Translations under genes and position numbers: made by a program | Source: Tropicimonas isoalkanivorans | GTDB lineage: Bacteria > Pseudomonadota > Alphaproteobacteria > Rhodobacterales > Rhodobacteraceae | Reading direction: 5' to 3' | Length of the DNA stretch: 64,000 nt | Assembly (NCBI RefSeq): GCF_900112335.1 | Contig: NZ_FOLG01000014.1 | Coordinates: 1 to 64,000 of the forward strand | Part shown: in pieces, positions 40,965 through 49,974 of the stretch | Position numbering within the stretch: position 1 is the first letter of the stretch | Layout of the letters: every line of letters begins with the position of its first letter | Notes under the pieces: generated by a model | The model's input: only the letters and a program-made list of their open reading frames with translations | Database searches by the model: none | What the model was told of the DNA's origin: nothing

Positions 40965-42527
40965 TCAAAGCGAGTTCAGAAAGGCCAGCAGCGCCGCGCG
41001 CTCCTCGGCCGGAAGGGTGCGCACGGCCTCGCGGGCGGGGAACGCCTCGCCGCCGTGCCAAAGGATCGCCTCCAGCAGCGTGCGCGCCCGTCCATCGTGC
41101 AGAAACCCGTAGCCTGCATCGCCCGCCACCGCCGCCGTCATGCCGATGCCCCAGAGCGGCGCGGTGCGCCATTCTTTCCCCGTGGCCGCCGCTTCCTCAA
41201 ACCCATCGGCCAGACCCGGACCCATGTCATGCAGCAGCAGGTCGGAGTAGGGGTAAATAAGCTGGAAACTCTGCTCAGGCTGGTCCTTCAGGCGATGGGT
41301 GACGAACGCCGGCTGGTGGCAGGATGCGCAGCCGGCCTCGTGGAACACCCTCTTGCCCAGCAGAACCTCCGGCGCGCCCACCTCCCGCCGGGCGGGCACG
41401 GACAGGTTGCGGGCGTAAAACGTGACCAGATCCATTGCCGCCCGAGGGATCTCCAGTCCCTCGTCGTTCCCGCTCTCCCCATGTGGCGCAGACCGGCACG
41501 TTCCTTGTGCGGACGTACACTCGCCCCAGGCCGCAGGATGGAGCGGCGTCGAAAGCCCCATGTCGTGCGCGAACGCCTCCGAGGCCTGCTGCTCCACGGT
41601 CGGCTGCCCGGCCTTCCAGCCGAAACGCCCCAGCATCCACTGGCCATGTTCCCTCGACCACACACGATTGGCTCGACCCGAGATCCCGTTGCCATCGGCA
41701 TCCGACGGATCGGCCCCGGCGAGAATATCCGCCTCCGGAATGGCCTCGAGCAGCCCGAGCCCAATCATCGGCGGCGCAATCCTGGCACTCGTCCGGAGCC
41801 TCGGATGCATCGGCCCATAGGCAAGCCGCTCGACCAAATACTCCGGCCGCCGCAGTTCCACGACGGTGCCATCGGCCAACGCGACCGCAACCGGGGTATA
41901 GTCCACTCGGGGCCGCCCCTCCGCCGCCATTCCAGCAACGGATTTGTCCTGCACCTGCCATCCATAAGCCGGCTCCGGGACGGCGTTCCAATGCGCCGCG
42001 GCGCTGCCCCGTTGACCCTTGGCGGAATCCGGCACCGAAAGCTTCAGAACCATGGAAACGCCAAGGTCCCCGGACCCATCCGGCGGATGACCCCGCCCAT
42101 TGCCAACGTGGCAGGACGCGCAACTGCGCGCGTTATAGAGCGGCCCGAGCCCATCGCTCGCCCGCGTTGCCGACGGGGCCGCCACCCAAAGCTTCTCGAA
42201 GAGCGCTCTGCCCAACTCGAAGTCCAGCCCCCGCCCAGTTCGCAAATTGGCCGAGGGCTGAGAAAACGCGCCGTGCAGGGCGCCGCCGACACTGCTTGTG
42301 GCCCCACCGGGCCTCGCCTCGTAATCCTCGGCTTCGGTAAAATCCGACGGTGCCGCAACGGCCGCCTCGATGCGCGTGGCCTCCTCGCCAGTCCGCGGGA
42401 CGGTCACCAGATGCGGCTCTCCCCAACCCGCGCCCTCCGCATCAAGCGCAGGCACCGCAGTCCCCGCGGCAATCAGCAGGGCGACCAGGCCCTCGGCCAG
42501 CACTCGCTGTCCGCCGGTGCCGCGCAT
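40965..42527 (-). CDS. Di-haem oxidoreductase family protein (DHOR/DUF1111)
   Basis: A 520-residue periplasmic c-type cytochrome with a signal-like N-terminus and two haem sites, CASCH (136-140) and CASCH (400-404), typical of the thiol oxidoreductase/DHOR family (formerly DUF1111). In imelysin clusters it is thought to change iron redox state during uptake. The ATG at 42527 sits next to a dispersed repeat (42531-42581) whose AAGAAG end takes the place of a ribosome site. It follows bfr by 112 bases. Confidence 0.88.
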   Translation of the reverse strand: MRGTGGQRVLAEGLVALLIAAGTAVPALDAEGAGWGEPHLVTVPRTGEEATRIEAAVAAPSDFTEAEDYEARPGGATSSVGGALHGAFSQPSANLRTGRGLDFELGRALFEKLWVAAPSATRASDGLGPLYNARSCASCHVGNGRGHPPDGSGDLGVSMVLKLSVPDSAKGQRGSAAAHWNAVPEPAYGWQVQDKSVAGMAAEGRPRVDYTPVAVALADGTVVELRRPEYLVERLAYGPMHPRLRTSARIAPPMIGLGLLEAIPEADILAGADPSDADGNGISGRANRVWSREHGQWMLGRFGWKAGQPTVEQQASEAFAHDMGLSTPLHPAAWGECTSAQGTCRSAPHGESGNDEGLEIPRAAMDLVTFYARNLSVPARREVGAPEVLLGKRVFHEAGCASCHQPAFVTHRLKDQPEQSFQLIYPYSDLLLHDMGPGLADGFEEAAATGKEWRTAPLWGIGMTAAVAGDAGYGFLHDGRARTLLEAILWHGGEAFPAREAVRTLPAEERAALLAFLNSL

Positions 42528-42530
42528 GGT

Positions 42531-42581
42531 CTTCTTGTGTCTGAAAATATCCCGGGGGGTTCCGGGGGGCTGGCCCCCCGG
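42531..42581 (-). repeat. Dispersed hairpin-plus-tail repeat, copy B
   Basis: Read on the minus strand: a perfect 9-base hairpin (CCGGGGGGC/GCCCCCCGG, 42562-42581), then GGGATATTTTCAGACAC and AAGAAG (42553-42531), ending three bases before the ATG of the di-haem oxidoreductase gene. Same family as 25643, 53512 and 60940. Confidence 0.75.
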
Positions 42582-42639
42582 TCCCGTCGTCAGGCTTTCG
42601 TGCCACCGCCGGGAACGGTGGGCCGCCCGTGCGAGTGGC

Positions 42640-43125
42640 TCAGTCCACCTCGTCCATCTTGGAGGCATTGAGGAGCGCATACCCTTCGGCGCCAAGTCGC
42701 TCATACAGCTCGAGCTGGGTCTCGAGAAAGTCAATGTGGCCTTCCTCATCGGTCAGCAATTCTTCGAAGAGCGCCATCGACACGTAGTCGTCGACCGACT
42801 GGCAGTATTTGCGGGCCTCGGTATAGAACGCCTGCGCTTCTTTCTCCGCAGCCAGATCGCATTCCAGCGTCTCCTTGGGCGACTCGCCGATCCGCAGCGG
42901 ATCGAGCGTCTGCAAGTTGGGGTGTCCGCCAAGGAAGATGATCCGGTCGATCAACTTGTCCGCGTGGTGCATCTCCTCGACGCTTTCCTCGCGGCTTTTC
43001 TTCGCCATGTGACCCAGACCCCAGTCATCCTGCAGCCTGTAGTGCAGCCAATACTGGCTCACCGCCGTCAATTCGCTCCGCAGCGCATTGTTCAGATATT
43101 CGATGACCTTAGCGTCGCCCTTCAT
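42640..43125 (-). CDS. bfr: Bacterioferritin
   Basis: A 161-residue haem-containing ferritin that stores iron. The ferroxidase ligands E18, E51 and H54 and the haem ligand M52 fall at the canonical positions when counting from the ATG at 43125, which also settles the start. The start region overlaps the 3' end of bfd by 17 bases, so the pair is translationally linked. Genes for iron import flank the pair on both sides. Confidence 0.96.
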   Translation of the reverse strand: MKGDAKVIEYLNNALRSELTAVSQYWLHYRLQDDWGLGHMAKKSREESVEEMHHADKLIDRIIFLGGHPNLQTLDPLRIGESPKETLECDLAAEKEAQAFYTEARKYCQSVDDYVSMALFEELLTDEEGHIDFLETQLELYERLGAEGYALLNASKMDEVD

Positions 43126-43366
43126 CACTCATGTCCTTTATTGATGCCGACCGCAGGTTGCGGAGGGTTGGTGGCACCTCCAGATTGTCATTGCGGTGCA
43201 TCGTGGACAAGAAAAGAGGCATGCACGACCCGCATTTCGCCCTTTTTCCCAACGCACGGTATACTTTACCGGGCGTAATGATCGTTTCCGCATCAGCGGC
43301 CCGCATCCAGTCGATGGCGGCGTGGATGTCCGTGTCCCTGATCTGCTGGCAGTGACAGACGATCAT
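43109..43366 (-). CDS. bfd: Bacterioferritin-associated ferredoxin
   Basis: An 85-residue [2Fe-2S] protein with the four ligands C4, C6, C45 and C48 (VCHCQ and KCGSC). It reduces ferric iron inside bacterioferritin to release it. The C-terminal 25 residues after the conserved domain are variable. It lies 49 bases after the imelysin gene and overlaps bfr by 17 bases. Confidence 0.93.
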   Translation of the reverse strand: MIVCHCQQIRDTDIHAAIDWMRAADAETIITPGKVYRALGKRAKCGSCMPLFLSTMHRNDNLEVPPTLRNLRSASIKDMSDEGRR

Positions 43367-43415
43367 CTTGGCGGTCCTTCCTCTTCATCTTCGGGGTGTC
43401 CGGGCATTTGCCTTA

Positions 43416-44669
43416 TTATTGGAAAACGGCGTCGGGCGAGTCGAGGCTGTCGGAGCCTTCAACGGAAATTTGTTCCAGTCCGAGGGAGGCGACGGCGCGT
43501 TCGATGTTGCGGGTCTGGGCGACCAGGCCGTCGATCGCTGCCTGCACGATCGCGTTTCCTTCGGGATTGCCGGCCGCGATCAACTGGTCATAGGCGGTGC
43601 CCGCCTCGGCCTGGTCGACGATGGCCTGCATTCTGTCCATCGTGGCGTCCAGATCCGCCAGGAGCGCGTCCGCGAGCGCCGGGTCCCGCTCCTTCACCAC
43701 GTCGTAGAGCGATGGGCCCTCGACTGCGGTCCCGTCGATACGCTCATAGCGGCCGGTGTAGACGTTCCGGATTCCCAGCCCGTCGTAATAATGGCTGATG
43801 TGAGTGTTGTCGGAGAAGCAGTCATGCTCTTCCTCCGGATCGTGAAGCAGCAGGCCCAGCTTCATGCGTTCGCCCGCCTGTTCACCATAGGAAAGCGACC
43901 CCATCCCGGTGAAGGCCATGACCAAGCCTTGCTCCGGATCCGCGGTCACGTCAGCGCGACCCTGTCCGCCGTCCGACCAGAGCGCCACTGCATCCTCCAG
44001 GTCGGAGATGAGCAGATCGGTTGCCGCCAGAAGGTACTGCGCCCGCCGGTCGCAATTGCCGCCGGTGCAGTTTTCCGGGTCGAAGTCGGTCGCGCGGCGG
44101 GCGCCAGCTCCGGGGCCGGTGCCGTTCAGGTCTTGCCCCCAGAGCAGGAATTCGATGGCGTGATAGCCGGTGGTCACGTTGGCCTCGATCCCATCGAGCT
44201 CGTGCATCTCCTCCAGCAACGCGGGCGTGATCTCTGTGGCCTCGAGCGTCGTGCCGGAGACCTCCAGATGCGGAGAGGCAATGATATTTGCGCCCGAGAA
44301 CGGATTCTCGTCGTTGATCCCGGCGTCGCCGGCGACATAGTCGATCAGCCCTTCGTCGAGCGGCCAGGCATTCACCTTGCCCTCCCAGTCGTCCACCACC
44401 GGGTTGCCGAATCTGAACGCTTCGGTTTGTTGGTAGGGGATTCGGGCCGCTTTCCAGGCCTCCTTGGCGGCCTGAAGGTTCTCTTCTGTCGGCTCGGCCA
44501 CCAGCGCGTCCACCGCCGTCTTCAGGGCCTTGGCCGTCTGAAGGCTGTCCTCATAGCCGGCCTGGGCGATATCGGCGTAGGTCTCGACCACCTCTGCAGG
44601 CGTTGCCGCCTGCGAAGCGAGCGCCGTACCGGAGAGAAGGGCGGCCAAGACGGCTGGTCGGAAAGTCAT
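43416..44669 (-). CDS. Imelysin-family periplasmic iron-uptake protein (M75, IrpA-like)
   Basis: A 417-residue exported protein with a signal peptide (1 to about 21). The imelysin GxHxxE motif is G168-x-H170-x-x-E173 in TTGYHAIEFLLWGQ. Members of this family (IrpA, EfeO) bind iron in the periplasm; despite the M75 label, a peptidase role is doubtful for most. It is first in a transcript with bfd, bfr, DHOR and DUF1513. An AT-rich palindrome (44723-44740) lies upstream. Confidence 0.9.
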   Translation of the reverse strand: MTFRPAVLAALLSGTALASQAATPAEVVETYADIAQAGYEDSLQTAKALKTAVDALVAEPTEENLQAAKEAWKAARIPYQQTEAFRFGNPVVDDWEGKVNAWPLDEGLIDYVAGDAGINDENPFSGANIIASPHLEVSGTTLEATEITPALLEEMHELDGIEANVTTGYHAIEFLLWGQDLNGTGPGAGARRATDFDPENCTGGNCDRRAQYLLAATDLLISDLEDAVALWSDGGQGRADVTADPEQGLVMAFTGMGSLSYGEQAGERMKLGLLLHDPEEEHDCFSDNTHISHYYDGLGIRNVYTGRYERIDGTAVEGPSLYDVVKERDPALADALLADLDATMDRMQAIVDQAEAGTAYDQLIAAGNPEGNAIVQAAIDGLVAQTRNIERAVASLGLEQISVEGSDSLDSPDAVFQ

Positions 44670-44994
44670 TTGCAGTCCCTGTTCTTTAAGTCGCGTCGTT
44701 CCCAAAGAGATACCAGATTAATTTAGTCAGGCAAGTCTAATGCCGACAAAAACAATAGGTCATGTGAGGCGGGCCTGAAATTTTTGCATCTGCCTATCGA
44801 TGAGCCATTGTCGTATCTCCAAGGTGCCGTCGTGGCACCGCGCGCGAGGATCGCAGGACTTGGCAACGGTTTTGTGACCCCCGACAGGGTGATCTCACCG
44901 CCTGCAAGAAACATTCGCCACGCTGCATGCCTTGTCGTCGCCGCGGCCGGCGGCGTAGAACGGCGGCACCCATGCCGCTTCGGAGGAATAGCCG
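44670..44994. other. Divergent control region of the iron module
   Basis: These 325 bases separate the imelysin gene and the rightward helical-protein gene. The half near imelysin (44680-44800) is AT-rich for this genome and holds the palindrome listed below; the rest is ordinary GC-rich sequence. No small gene was seen. Confidence 0.45.
44723..44740. promoter_or_regulatory. Possible iron-responsive operator, TTAGTC-N6-GTCTAA
   Basis: An imperfect inverted repeat (5 of 6 pairs) 54 bases upstream of the imelysin start. It loosely resembles the TTAG/CTAA arms of Irr-type boxes in alphaproteobacteria. That the flanking genes all handle iron makes iron control likely; the assignment to Irr or another regulator is only a suggestion. 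Confidence 0.35.
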
Positions 44995-45711
44995 ATGACC
45001 GTTTCGCCCCTCTCGCTTGTCCGCGGGTCCGTCCTCGCAACCGTCTTCGCCGCAAGCGCCGCTTTTGCGGGTCCGGTGGAGGATTTCCGGAGCGACTACC
45101 GCGAAATGTACGCCAACTACCGCACCGCGCTTTTCACCACCAACGCGGGCCGGCAGGAGGACGCCGTGCAGGCGCTTTCCGCGTTGGAGGAGACATACTG
45201 GGCCATGCGAGACACCTATGGTGATACGCCGCCGCCGCAGTTCGCAGACGATCCCGCCTGGCCCGAGACCATGGAGCAGGTCGGCGGTTTGCTCGAACAG
45301 GCCTCGGCAGAGGTTGGCGCGGGCGAACTTGCCGCCGCGCACGAGACACTGGAGGGCATCCGTGACCTCTTCGGCTCCCTGCACCTCCGCAACGATATCG
45401 CGAGCTTTTCCGACCGGATGAACGCTTACCATGCGGAGATGGAGCACGTCCTCGGCCTCGACCTGTCGACGACCGACATGGGCATGTTGCGGGAGCGGGC
45501 GGCGGTGCTGGACTATCTTGCTCGCCGGGTGCTCGAAACGCCTCCCCGCGACGCCGAGGGAAGCGCGGAGTACGAAAAGCTTGCCACAGCCCTCCGGGCC
45601 TCCGCCGACGCCTTTCTGGCGGCCACGCGAGACGGCAACGCCGACAGCGTGAAGGCCGCGGTGGCAGGCCTCAAGAAGCCCTATTCCCAGATGTTCCTGA
45701 AATTCGGATGA
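44995..45711 (+). CDS. Secreted helical protein of unknown function facing the iron module
   Basis: A 238-residue protein with a Sec signal peptide (1 to about 25, ending AAFAG), then an almost entirely helical mature part. There is no Cys, so no c-type haem. A possible metal site is HAEMEH (146-151), and the C-terminus is KPYSQMFLKFG. I do not recognise a family. GGAGGA precedes the ATG. It is divergent from the imelysin-bfd-bfr-DHOR-DUF1513 transcript; many imelysin clusters encode a second imelysin or EfeO-like helical protein, so this could be a remote functional substitute. Confidence 0.75.
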   Translation: MTVSPLSLVRGSVLATVFAASAAFAGPVEDFRSDYREMYANYRTALFTTNAGRQEDAVQALSALEETYWAMRDTYGDTPPPQFADDPAWPETMEQVGGLLEQASAEVGAGELAAAHETLEGIRDLFGSLHLRNDIASFSDRMNAYHAEMEHVLGLDLSTTDMGMLRERAAVLDYLARRVLETPPRDAEGSAEYEKLATALRASADAFLAATRDGNADSVKAAVAGLKKPYSQMFLKFG

Positions 45712-45725
45712 GGGTTTGAACGGCT

Positions 45726-45745
45726 GGGAGGGGGCCCGCCCTCCC
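45726..45745. terminator. Hairpin downstream of the helical-protein gene
   Basis: A perfect 7-base GGGAGGG/CCCTCCC stem with a 6-base loop, 15 bases after the stop codon. It lacks a T-run, so it may be a rho-independent terminator only weakly, or simply a stabilising hairpin. Confidence 0.4.
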
Positions 45746-45834
45746 GCTGCACCAAAGGCTGCCACGCGCCGCCGCCCATTGCGCCCTCGGGCCGGGGTGA
45801 TAGGCTGCGCGGCGATATCTTGAAGCGAGAGCCC

Positions 45835-46542
45835 GTGATCACGAACGCCCCCCATGCCATCGACCCTGAGGAGCTGATCGCTTGCCCCTCCTGCGATGCG
45901 CTCTACCGCGTGACCGTGCCCGAGAATGGGGAACGCGCCGTCTGCGCGCGTTGCCACTCCGTGCTCATCGCCCCGATGGAGGGCGCAATCCTGCGCATCG
46001 TGGCGCTGGCTCTCACCATCCTGATCCTCCTCATCACGTCGCTTTTCCTGCCATTCCTGCGGATCGAGGCGAACGGGCTGTCCAATGCCACGTCGATCTT
46101 CGGTGCGGCGATGTCATTTTCCCAGTCGCACATGGTCTTCCTCTCCTTCGCAGTAATGTCGCTTATCATTTTCGTGCCGATCGCGCGGGCCATGCTGCTG
46201 ATCTACGTTCTGACGCCCCTCATTCTCGGCCGCCGTCCGCTACCGGCGTCCCGCCCGGCGTTTCGCTTTACCGAGCGCCTGCGGCCGTGGTCGATGGCGG
46301 AGGTCTTCGTGCTCGGTGTGGGCGTGGCTCTGGTGAAGGTCGCGGATCTCGCCCGCGTGCAACTCGGTGTCGCCTTTTGGCTCTTTGCCGTACTGGTGGT
46401 CGTGACCATCTTGCAGGACCAAAGCATGTGCCGATGGTCCATCTGGCATATCCTAGATACGCGGGACGCGGACCCGGACGGGGTGCGCCCAGAGCCCTCC
46501 GGTCAACCCGGTTCCTCCTCCGAAGCGCCAGCCCATGGCTGA
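45835..46542 (+). CDS. pqiA: Paraquat-inducible protein A (first copy)
   Basis: A 235-residue inner-membrane protein: an N-terminal zinc ribbon (CPSC and CARC, about residues 17-41), then four hydrophobic segments. PqiA-type proteins form the membrane part of the Pqi lipid-transport system. Many species encode two halves in tandem, as here with the next gene. Start uncertain: GTG 45835 gives the normal N-terminus, and TTG 45820 is possible. The 3' end overlaps the next gene by 8 bases. Confidence 0.88.
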   Translation: MITNAPHAIDPEELIACPSCDALYRVTVPENGERAVCARCHSVLIAPMEGAILRIVALALTILILLITSLFLPFLRIEANGLSNATSIFGAAMSFSQSHMVFLSFAVMSLIIFVPIARAMLLIYVLTPLILGRRPLPASRPAFRFTERLRPWSMAEVFVLGVGVALVKVADLARVQLGVAFWLFAVLVVVTILQDQSMCRWSIWHILDTRDADPDGVRPEPSGQPGSSSEAPAHG

Positions 46543-47191
46543 GGCGCAGTCGCAATCCGCACACATGCTCACCGCGCGCGACTTAGGGCTGGTCGCCTGC
46601 ACCCAGTGCACCCGCGTCTGGCCGGGTGGCACCGAACGGTGCGCCCGCTGCGGCGCCCCGCTTGTATCCCGCGACAGCAGCAGTCTAAGCCGGGTCTGGG
46701 CGTGGTGGACCGTGGGGCTGATCTGCTACATCCCGGCCAACCTCTACCCGATGCTCAAGACGACGCTGCTGGCCAAAACCTCCGGCGACACCATCGTTGG
46801 CGGGGCGGTCGCGCTGGCGATGCATGGCTCTTTTGGGGTGGCTTTGGTGATCCTCATCGCCTCGGTGGCCATCCCGGTCGGTAAGTTTGCCGCCGTCGCC
46901 TACCTGGCGTTGTCGGTCAAGCATCGCTGGAAGACAGACCACTTGAAGCGGACCCAGCTCTACGAGGTGGTGGAGTTCATCGGTCGTTGGTCGATGATCG
47001 ACGTCTTCGTGGTTGCGGTGCTGTCCGCGCTGGTACAGCTCTCCGTCGTCGTGTCCATCAACCCCGGACCGGCGGCAATAAACTTCGCGCTCTCGGTGAT
47101 CTTCACCATGTTCTCGGCCCGCTCCTTCGACAGCCGGTTGATTTGGGACAGCCTGGAGCCGCCGACAGACGACAAGGTGCCCCCGACGTGA
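46535..47191 (+). CDS. pqiA: Paraquat-inducible protein A (second copy)
   Basis: A 218-residue relative of the preceding protein, with zinc-ribbon Cys pairs CTQC and CARC (about residues 22-39) and four membrane segments, including the conserved IPANLYPML. The two adjacent genes correspond to the two halves of Escherichia coli PqiA. It overlaps the preceding gene by 8 bases and the following pqiB by 4 (GTGA). Confidence 0.9.
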   Translation: MAEAQSQSAHMLTARDLGLVACTQCTRVWPGGTERCARCGAPLVSRDSSSLSRVWAWWTVGLICYIPANLYPMLKTTLLAKTSGDTIVGGAVALAMHGSFGVALVILIASVAIPVGKFAAVAYLALSVKHRWKTDHLKRTQLYEVVEFIGRWSMIDVFVVAVLSALVQLSVVVSINPGPAAINFALSVIFTMFSARSFDSRLIWDSLEPPTDDKVPPT

Positions 47192-49890
47192 CAGACGATC
47201 CCGATCAAATTCCCCAGACGCCTGTGAAACCGGCCCGCCGAAGCCTTTTGGATCGGATCTCGATCGTCTGGGTTATACCAGCGACCGCCCTTGTGATCGC
47301 GCTCGCCATCGCCTGGCACAACCTCCAGAACCGGGGCGCTGTGATCGAGATAGCCTTCACCAACGCGGCCGGCATCGTCGCGGATCAGACGGAGCTGCGC
47401 TTCCGCGAGGTCTCGGTTGGCGTGGTGGAAGAAGTCACCTTCGCGCCCGGGCTGGACTCCGTGGTTGCGCACGTGCGGCTGGACAAGGAGGTCGAACCCT
47501 ACGTCGATTCCGAGGCTGTCTTCTGGGTGGTGCAGCCCGAGGTTTCCGCGCGGGGGATCACGGGGCTTAATACGGTCCTGAGCGGCGTCTACATCGAGGG
47601 AAGCTGGGACGGCGAGCCGCGCGGACTACACCGCAAATTCACCGGCGAGAACTACCGCCCCATCGCGCGCCCCGACATGAAGGGAAAACGCATCGTGTTG
47701 GGCTCCACGACCGGCAAGGGCCTCAAGGAGGGCACGCCGATCCTCTACAAGGGCCTGGAAGTCGGTCGCATCGGCCGGCCGCAGCTTTCGCCGGACGGGG
47801 TGACCATCACCGCGGAGGCGTTCATCGAGGCGCCGCACGACCAGTTGCTGTCGACCCGCTCCCGCTTCTGGGATTCCTCAGGCTTTTCGTTCAACCTCGG
47901 CGCGGGCGGGGCCGAGGTGAGCGTCGAGAGTCTGTCCGCGCTGATCTCGGGCGGCATCAGCTTCGAAACGGTGGTGTCCGGCGGCGCGCCGGTCGAGGAT
48001 GATCAGGAGTTCTCCGTTTTCGCCTCGCAGGACGATGCCCGCACCAGCCTGTTCGAGAATCAGGGCAAAGGCGGCCCCAAGATCGAGGTCGCCGTCGTGT
48101 TCGAGGAGAACGTCACCGGCTTGGTTGTCGGCGCGCCGGTGACCCTGCGCGGCCTGGAGATCGGCGAGGTGGTGGGCCTGACCGGCAAGGTCGACGAGGC
48201 GCAGTTCGGGGACGACCGGGTGCGCCTTGTGGTGGTTCTTGCTCTGGAGCCGGAACAGCTCCAGCTCGGCCCGGACGCAAACGGTCCCGAGGCGATCCTC
48301 GACTTCTTCCAGGAGGCGGTTGAAGACGGCTGGCGCGCCCGCCTTGCGCGCGCCTCGCTGCTAACCGGTGGGTTGAAAATCGAGTTCGTCCAGATTCCCG
48401 ACGCGGACCCGGCGAGCTTTGCCCGCGATGCCGATCCCTATCCGATCCTGCCCAGTGTCCCTGCCGAAATCGAGGGCGTGGGCGCATCCGCCGAGGGGCT
48501 CCTGAGCCGCGTCAGCGAACTGCCGATCGAGGATCTGCTCAATTCCGTCGTCGATCTGGCGCAGAACGCGGCGGCGTTGGTGTCCAGCGACGAAATCCAA
48601 TCGCTTCCGGCGGAGATCAAGGGCGCCGTGACGGACATACGTGAGGTGATCGGATCGGAGCAAATCCTGCAATTGCCGGATCGGCTCGGTGCAATCGGCG
48701 ACGAAATCGTCGCCGTTCTCGAGGACCTGCGCGCGCGTGAGGGCGTGGCCAAACTGGTCGCAGCGGTGGAAGACGCAGGCGAGGCGGCTCAATCGATCGC
48801 GACTGCCGCCGAGGGGGTGCCGGCCCTCATCGAGCGGGTGGAATCTGTCGCGGCCAAGGCCGAGGCGCTGGATCTTGAGGCCCTGCTGGGCCAGGCGACA
48901 GGTCTTGTGGAAAGCGCACAGGCAATTATCGGGACGGACGCAGCCCGCGCCCTGCCGGATAGCTTGAACACGGCGCTCGGTGGGCTCGACTCCGCCGTTC
49001 AGGAGGCGACCGATCTTCTGGCCGATCTGAACGAGGCCGACGCAGCCGCCCGGCTGAGCGAGGCGGTTGCCGCCGCCGGGGAGGCCGCAAGCGAAATCTC
49101 CTCGGCCGCGGAAGGCGTGCCGGCGCTGGTGGAACGGGTTGAGGCCGTGGCCGCCAAGGCGGAAGCGCTGGACCTTGAAACGGCCCTGGGCCGGGCAACC
49201 GGCCTGCTGGAAGACGCCCAGGCCGTTATTGGCACGGAGGCGGCACGTGGCCTGCCGGCGCGCCTCTCCAACTCGTTGGCCGAACTCGATGGCGCCGTGG
49301 CGGAGGCGACAACGCTTCTGGCCAGCGTCAACGAGGGGGATCCGGCGGCCGAACTCAACCGAGCCTTGGCGGCCGCAGGCGATGCCGCCACCAAAGTCAA
49401 CGAGGCGGTAGAAGGGGTGCCCGCGCTCGTCGAACGTATCGACGCGGTCGCGGCGCAGGCCCAGCAGATGGATCTCGACGCGCTCTCCGCCCAACTGTCG
49501 GCGTTGCTGGAAAGTGCGGACGCGCTGATTGACACGGAGGCGGCGCGCGCCTTGCCTGCCAGCCTCAATGGCGCGCTCGAACAGGTCCGCGCGGCGGTGG
49601 CGGAGTTGCGGGCGGGCGGCACCGTGGAAAACGTGAACGCAACGCTCGTTTCGGCCCGCGAGGCCGCGGGCGCTGTGGCAGACGTCTCCAACGACCTTCC
49701 ACAGCTGGTTCGTGAAACCGAAGCGGTGTTGCGGCAGGCGGAACAGGCCCTTGTCGTCTTCTCGGACAGCGGGACGCTCAACCGGGAAGCGCGGGACTCT
49801 CTGAGGGAAGTGTCGCGCGCGGCCGAGGCCGTCCGCTCTCTTGCGCGAACGCTCGAAAGGAAACCGAACGCCCTCATCACCGGCCGATAA
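47188..49890 (+). CDS. pqiB: MCE-domain protein PqiB with extended repeat-containing C-terminus
   Basis: A 900-residue periplasmic lipid-transport protein anchored by one N-terminal membrane segment (about residues 28-50). Three MCE domains follow (about 50-140, 160-270 and 290-420). The C-terminal half (about 430-900) is Ala/Glu/Leu-rich and should form long helices, the needle that crosses the periplasm in PqiB. E. coli PqiB is about 546 residues; the extra length here comes largely from three tandem repeats of 100 residues starting at 542, 642 and 742, each opening with EGVPAL. GTG 47188 overlaps the pqiA stop. Confidence 0.92.
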   Translation: MTDDPDQIPQTPVKPARRSLLDRISIVWVIPATALVIALAIAWHNLQNRGAVIEIAFTNAAGIVADQTELRFREVSVGVVEEVTFAPGLDSVVAHVRLDKEVEPYVDSEAVFWVVQPEVSARGITGLNTVLSGVYIEGSWDGEPRGLHRKFTGENYRPIARPDMKGKRIVLGSTTGKGLKEGTPILYKGLEVGRIGRPQLSPDGVTITAEAFIEAPHDQLLSTRSRFWDSSGFSFNLGAGGAEVSVESLSALISGGISFETVVSGGAPVEDDQEFSVFASQDDARTSLFENQGKGGPKIEVAVVFEENVTGLVVGAPVTLRGLEIGEVVGLTGKVDEAQFGDDRVRLVVVLALEPEQLQLGPDANGPEAILDFFQEAVEDGWRARLARASLLTGGLKIEFVQIPDADPASFARDADPYPILPSVPAEIEGVGASAEGLLSRVSELPIEDLLNSVVDLAQNAAALVSSDEIQSLPAEIKGAVTDIREVIGSEQILQLPDRLGAIGDEIVAVLEDLRAREGVAKLVAAVEDAGEAAQSIATAAEGVPALIERVESVAAKAEALDLEALLGQATGLVESAQAIIGTDAARALPDSLNTALGGLDSAVQEATDLLADLNEADAAARLSEAVAAAGEAASEISSAAEGVPALVERVEAVAAKAEALDLETALGRATGLLEDAQAVIGTEAARGLPARLSNSLAELDGAVAEATTLLASVNEGDPAAELNRALAAAGDAATKVNEAVEGVPALVERIDAVAAQAQQMDLDALSAQLSALLESADALIDTEAARALPASLNGALEQVRAAVAELRAGGTVENVNATLVSAREAAGAVADVSNDLPQLVRETEAVLRQAEQALVVFSDSGTLNREARDSLREVSRAAEAVRSLARTLERKPNALITGR
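48811..49689 (+). repeat. Three tandem 300-base coding repeats inside pqiB
   Basis: Units begin at 48811, 49111 and 49411, exactly 300 bases apart, each starting with a codon run for EGVPALIER or EGVPALVER and containing a (T/I)GT(D/E)AAR or DTEAAR block. The first two are very similar; the third is diverged and about 93 codons. A more degenerate unit seems to precede them (from about 48510). Confidence 0.85.
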
Positions 49891-49908
49891 GCGATCGGGC
49901 AGGGGGCG

Positions 49909-49974
49909 CTCCCGCCCGTCGGCGGCGCATCGCAGATGCGCCTTCTCCCGTTGGGCCAGGCAGGCTTCGCCTGC
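49909..49974 (-). repeat. Two-hairpin repeat, copy 1
   Basis: Read on the minus strand: hairpin A (GCAGGC, loop, GCCTGC; 49974-49960), linker TGGCCCAAC (49958-49950), hairpin B (GGCGCATC, loop, GATGCGCC; 49942-49924), then GGCGGGAG (49916-49909). Linker and tail match the copies at 50107 and 53569, while the stems differ but still pair. Confidence 0.75.

Noticed and set aside
46987-47187. Upstream extension of pqiB
   Set aside because: It lies inside pqiA; GTG 47188 overlapping the pqiA stop is the natural start and the membrane anchor follows it.
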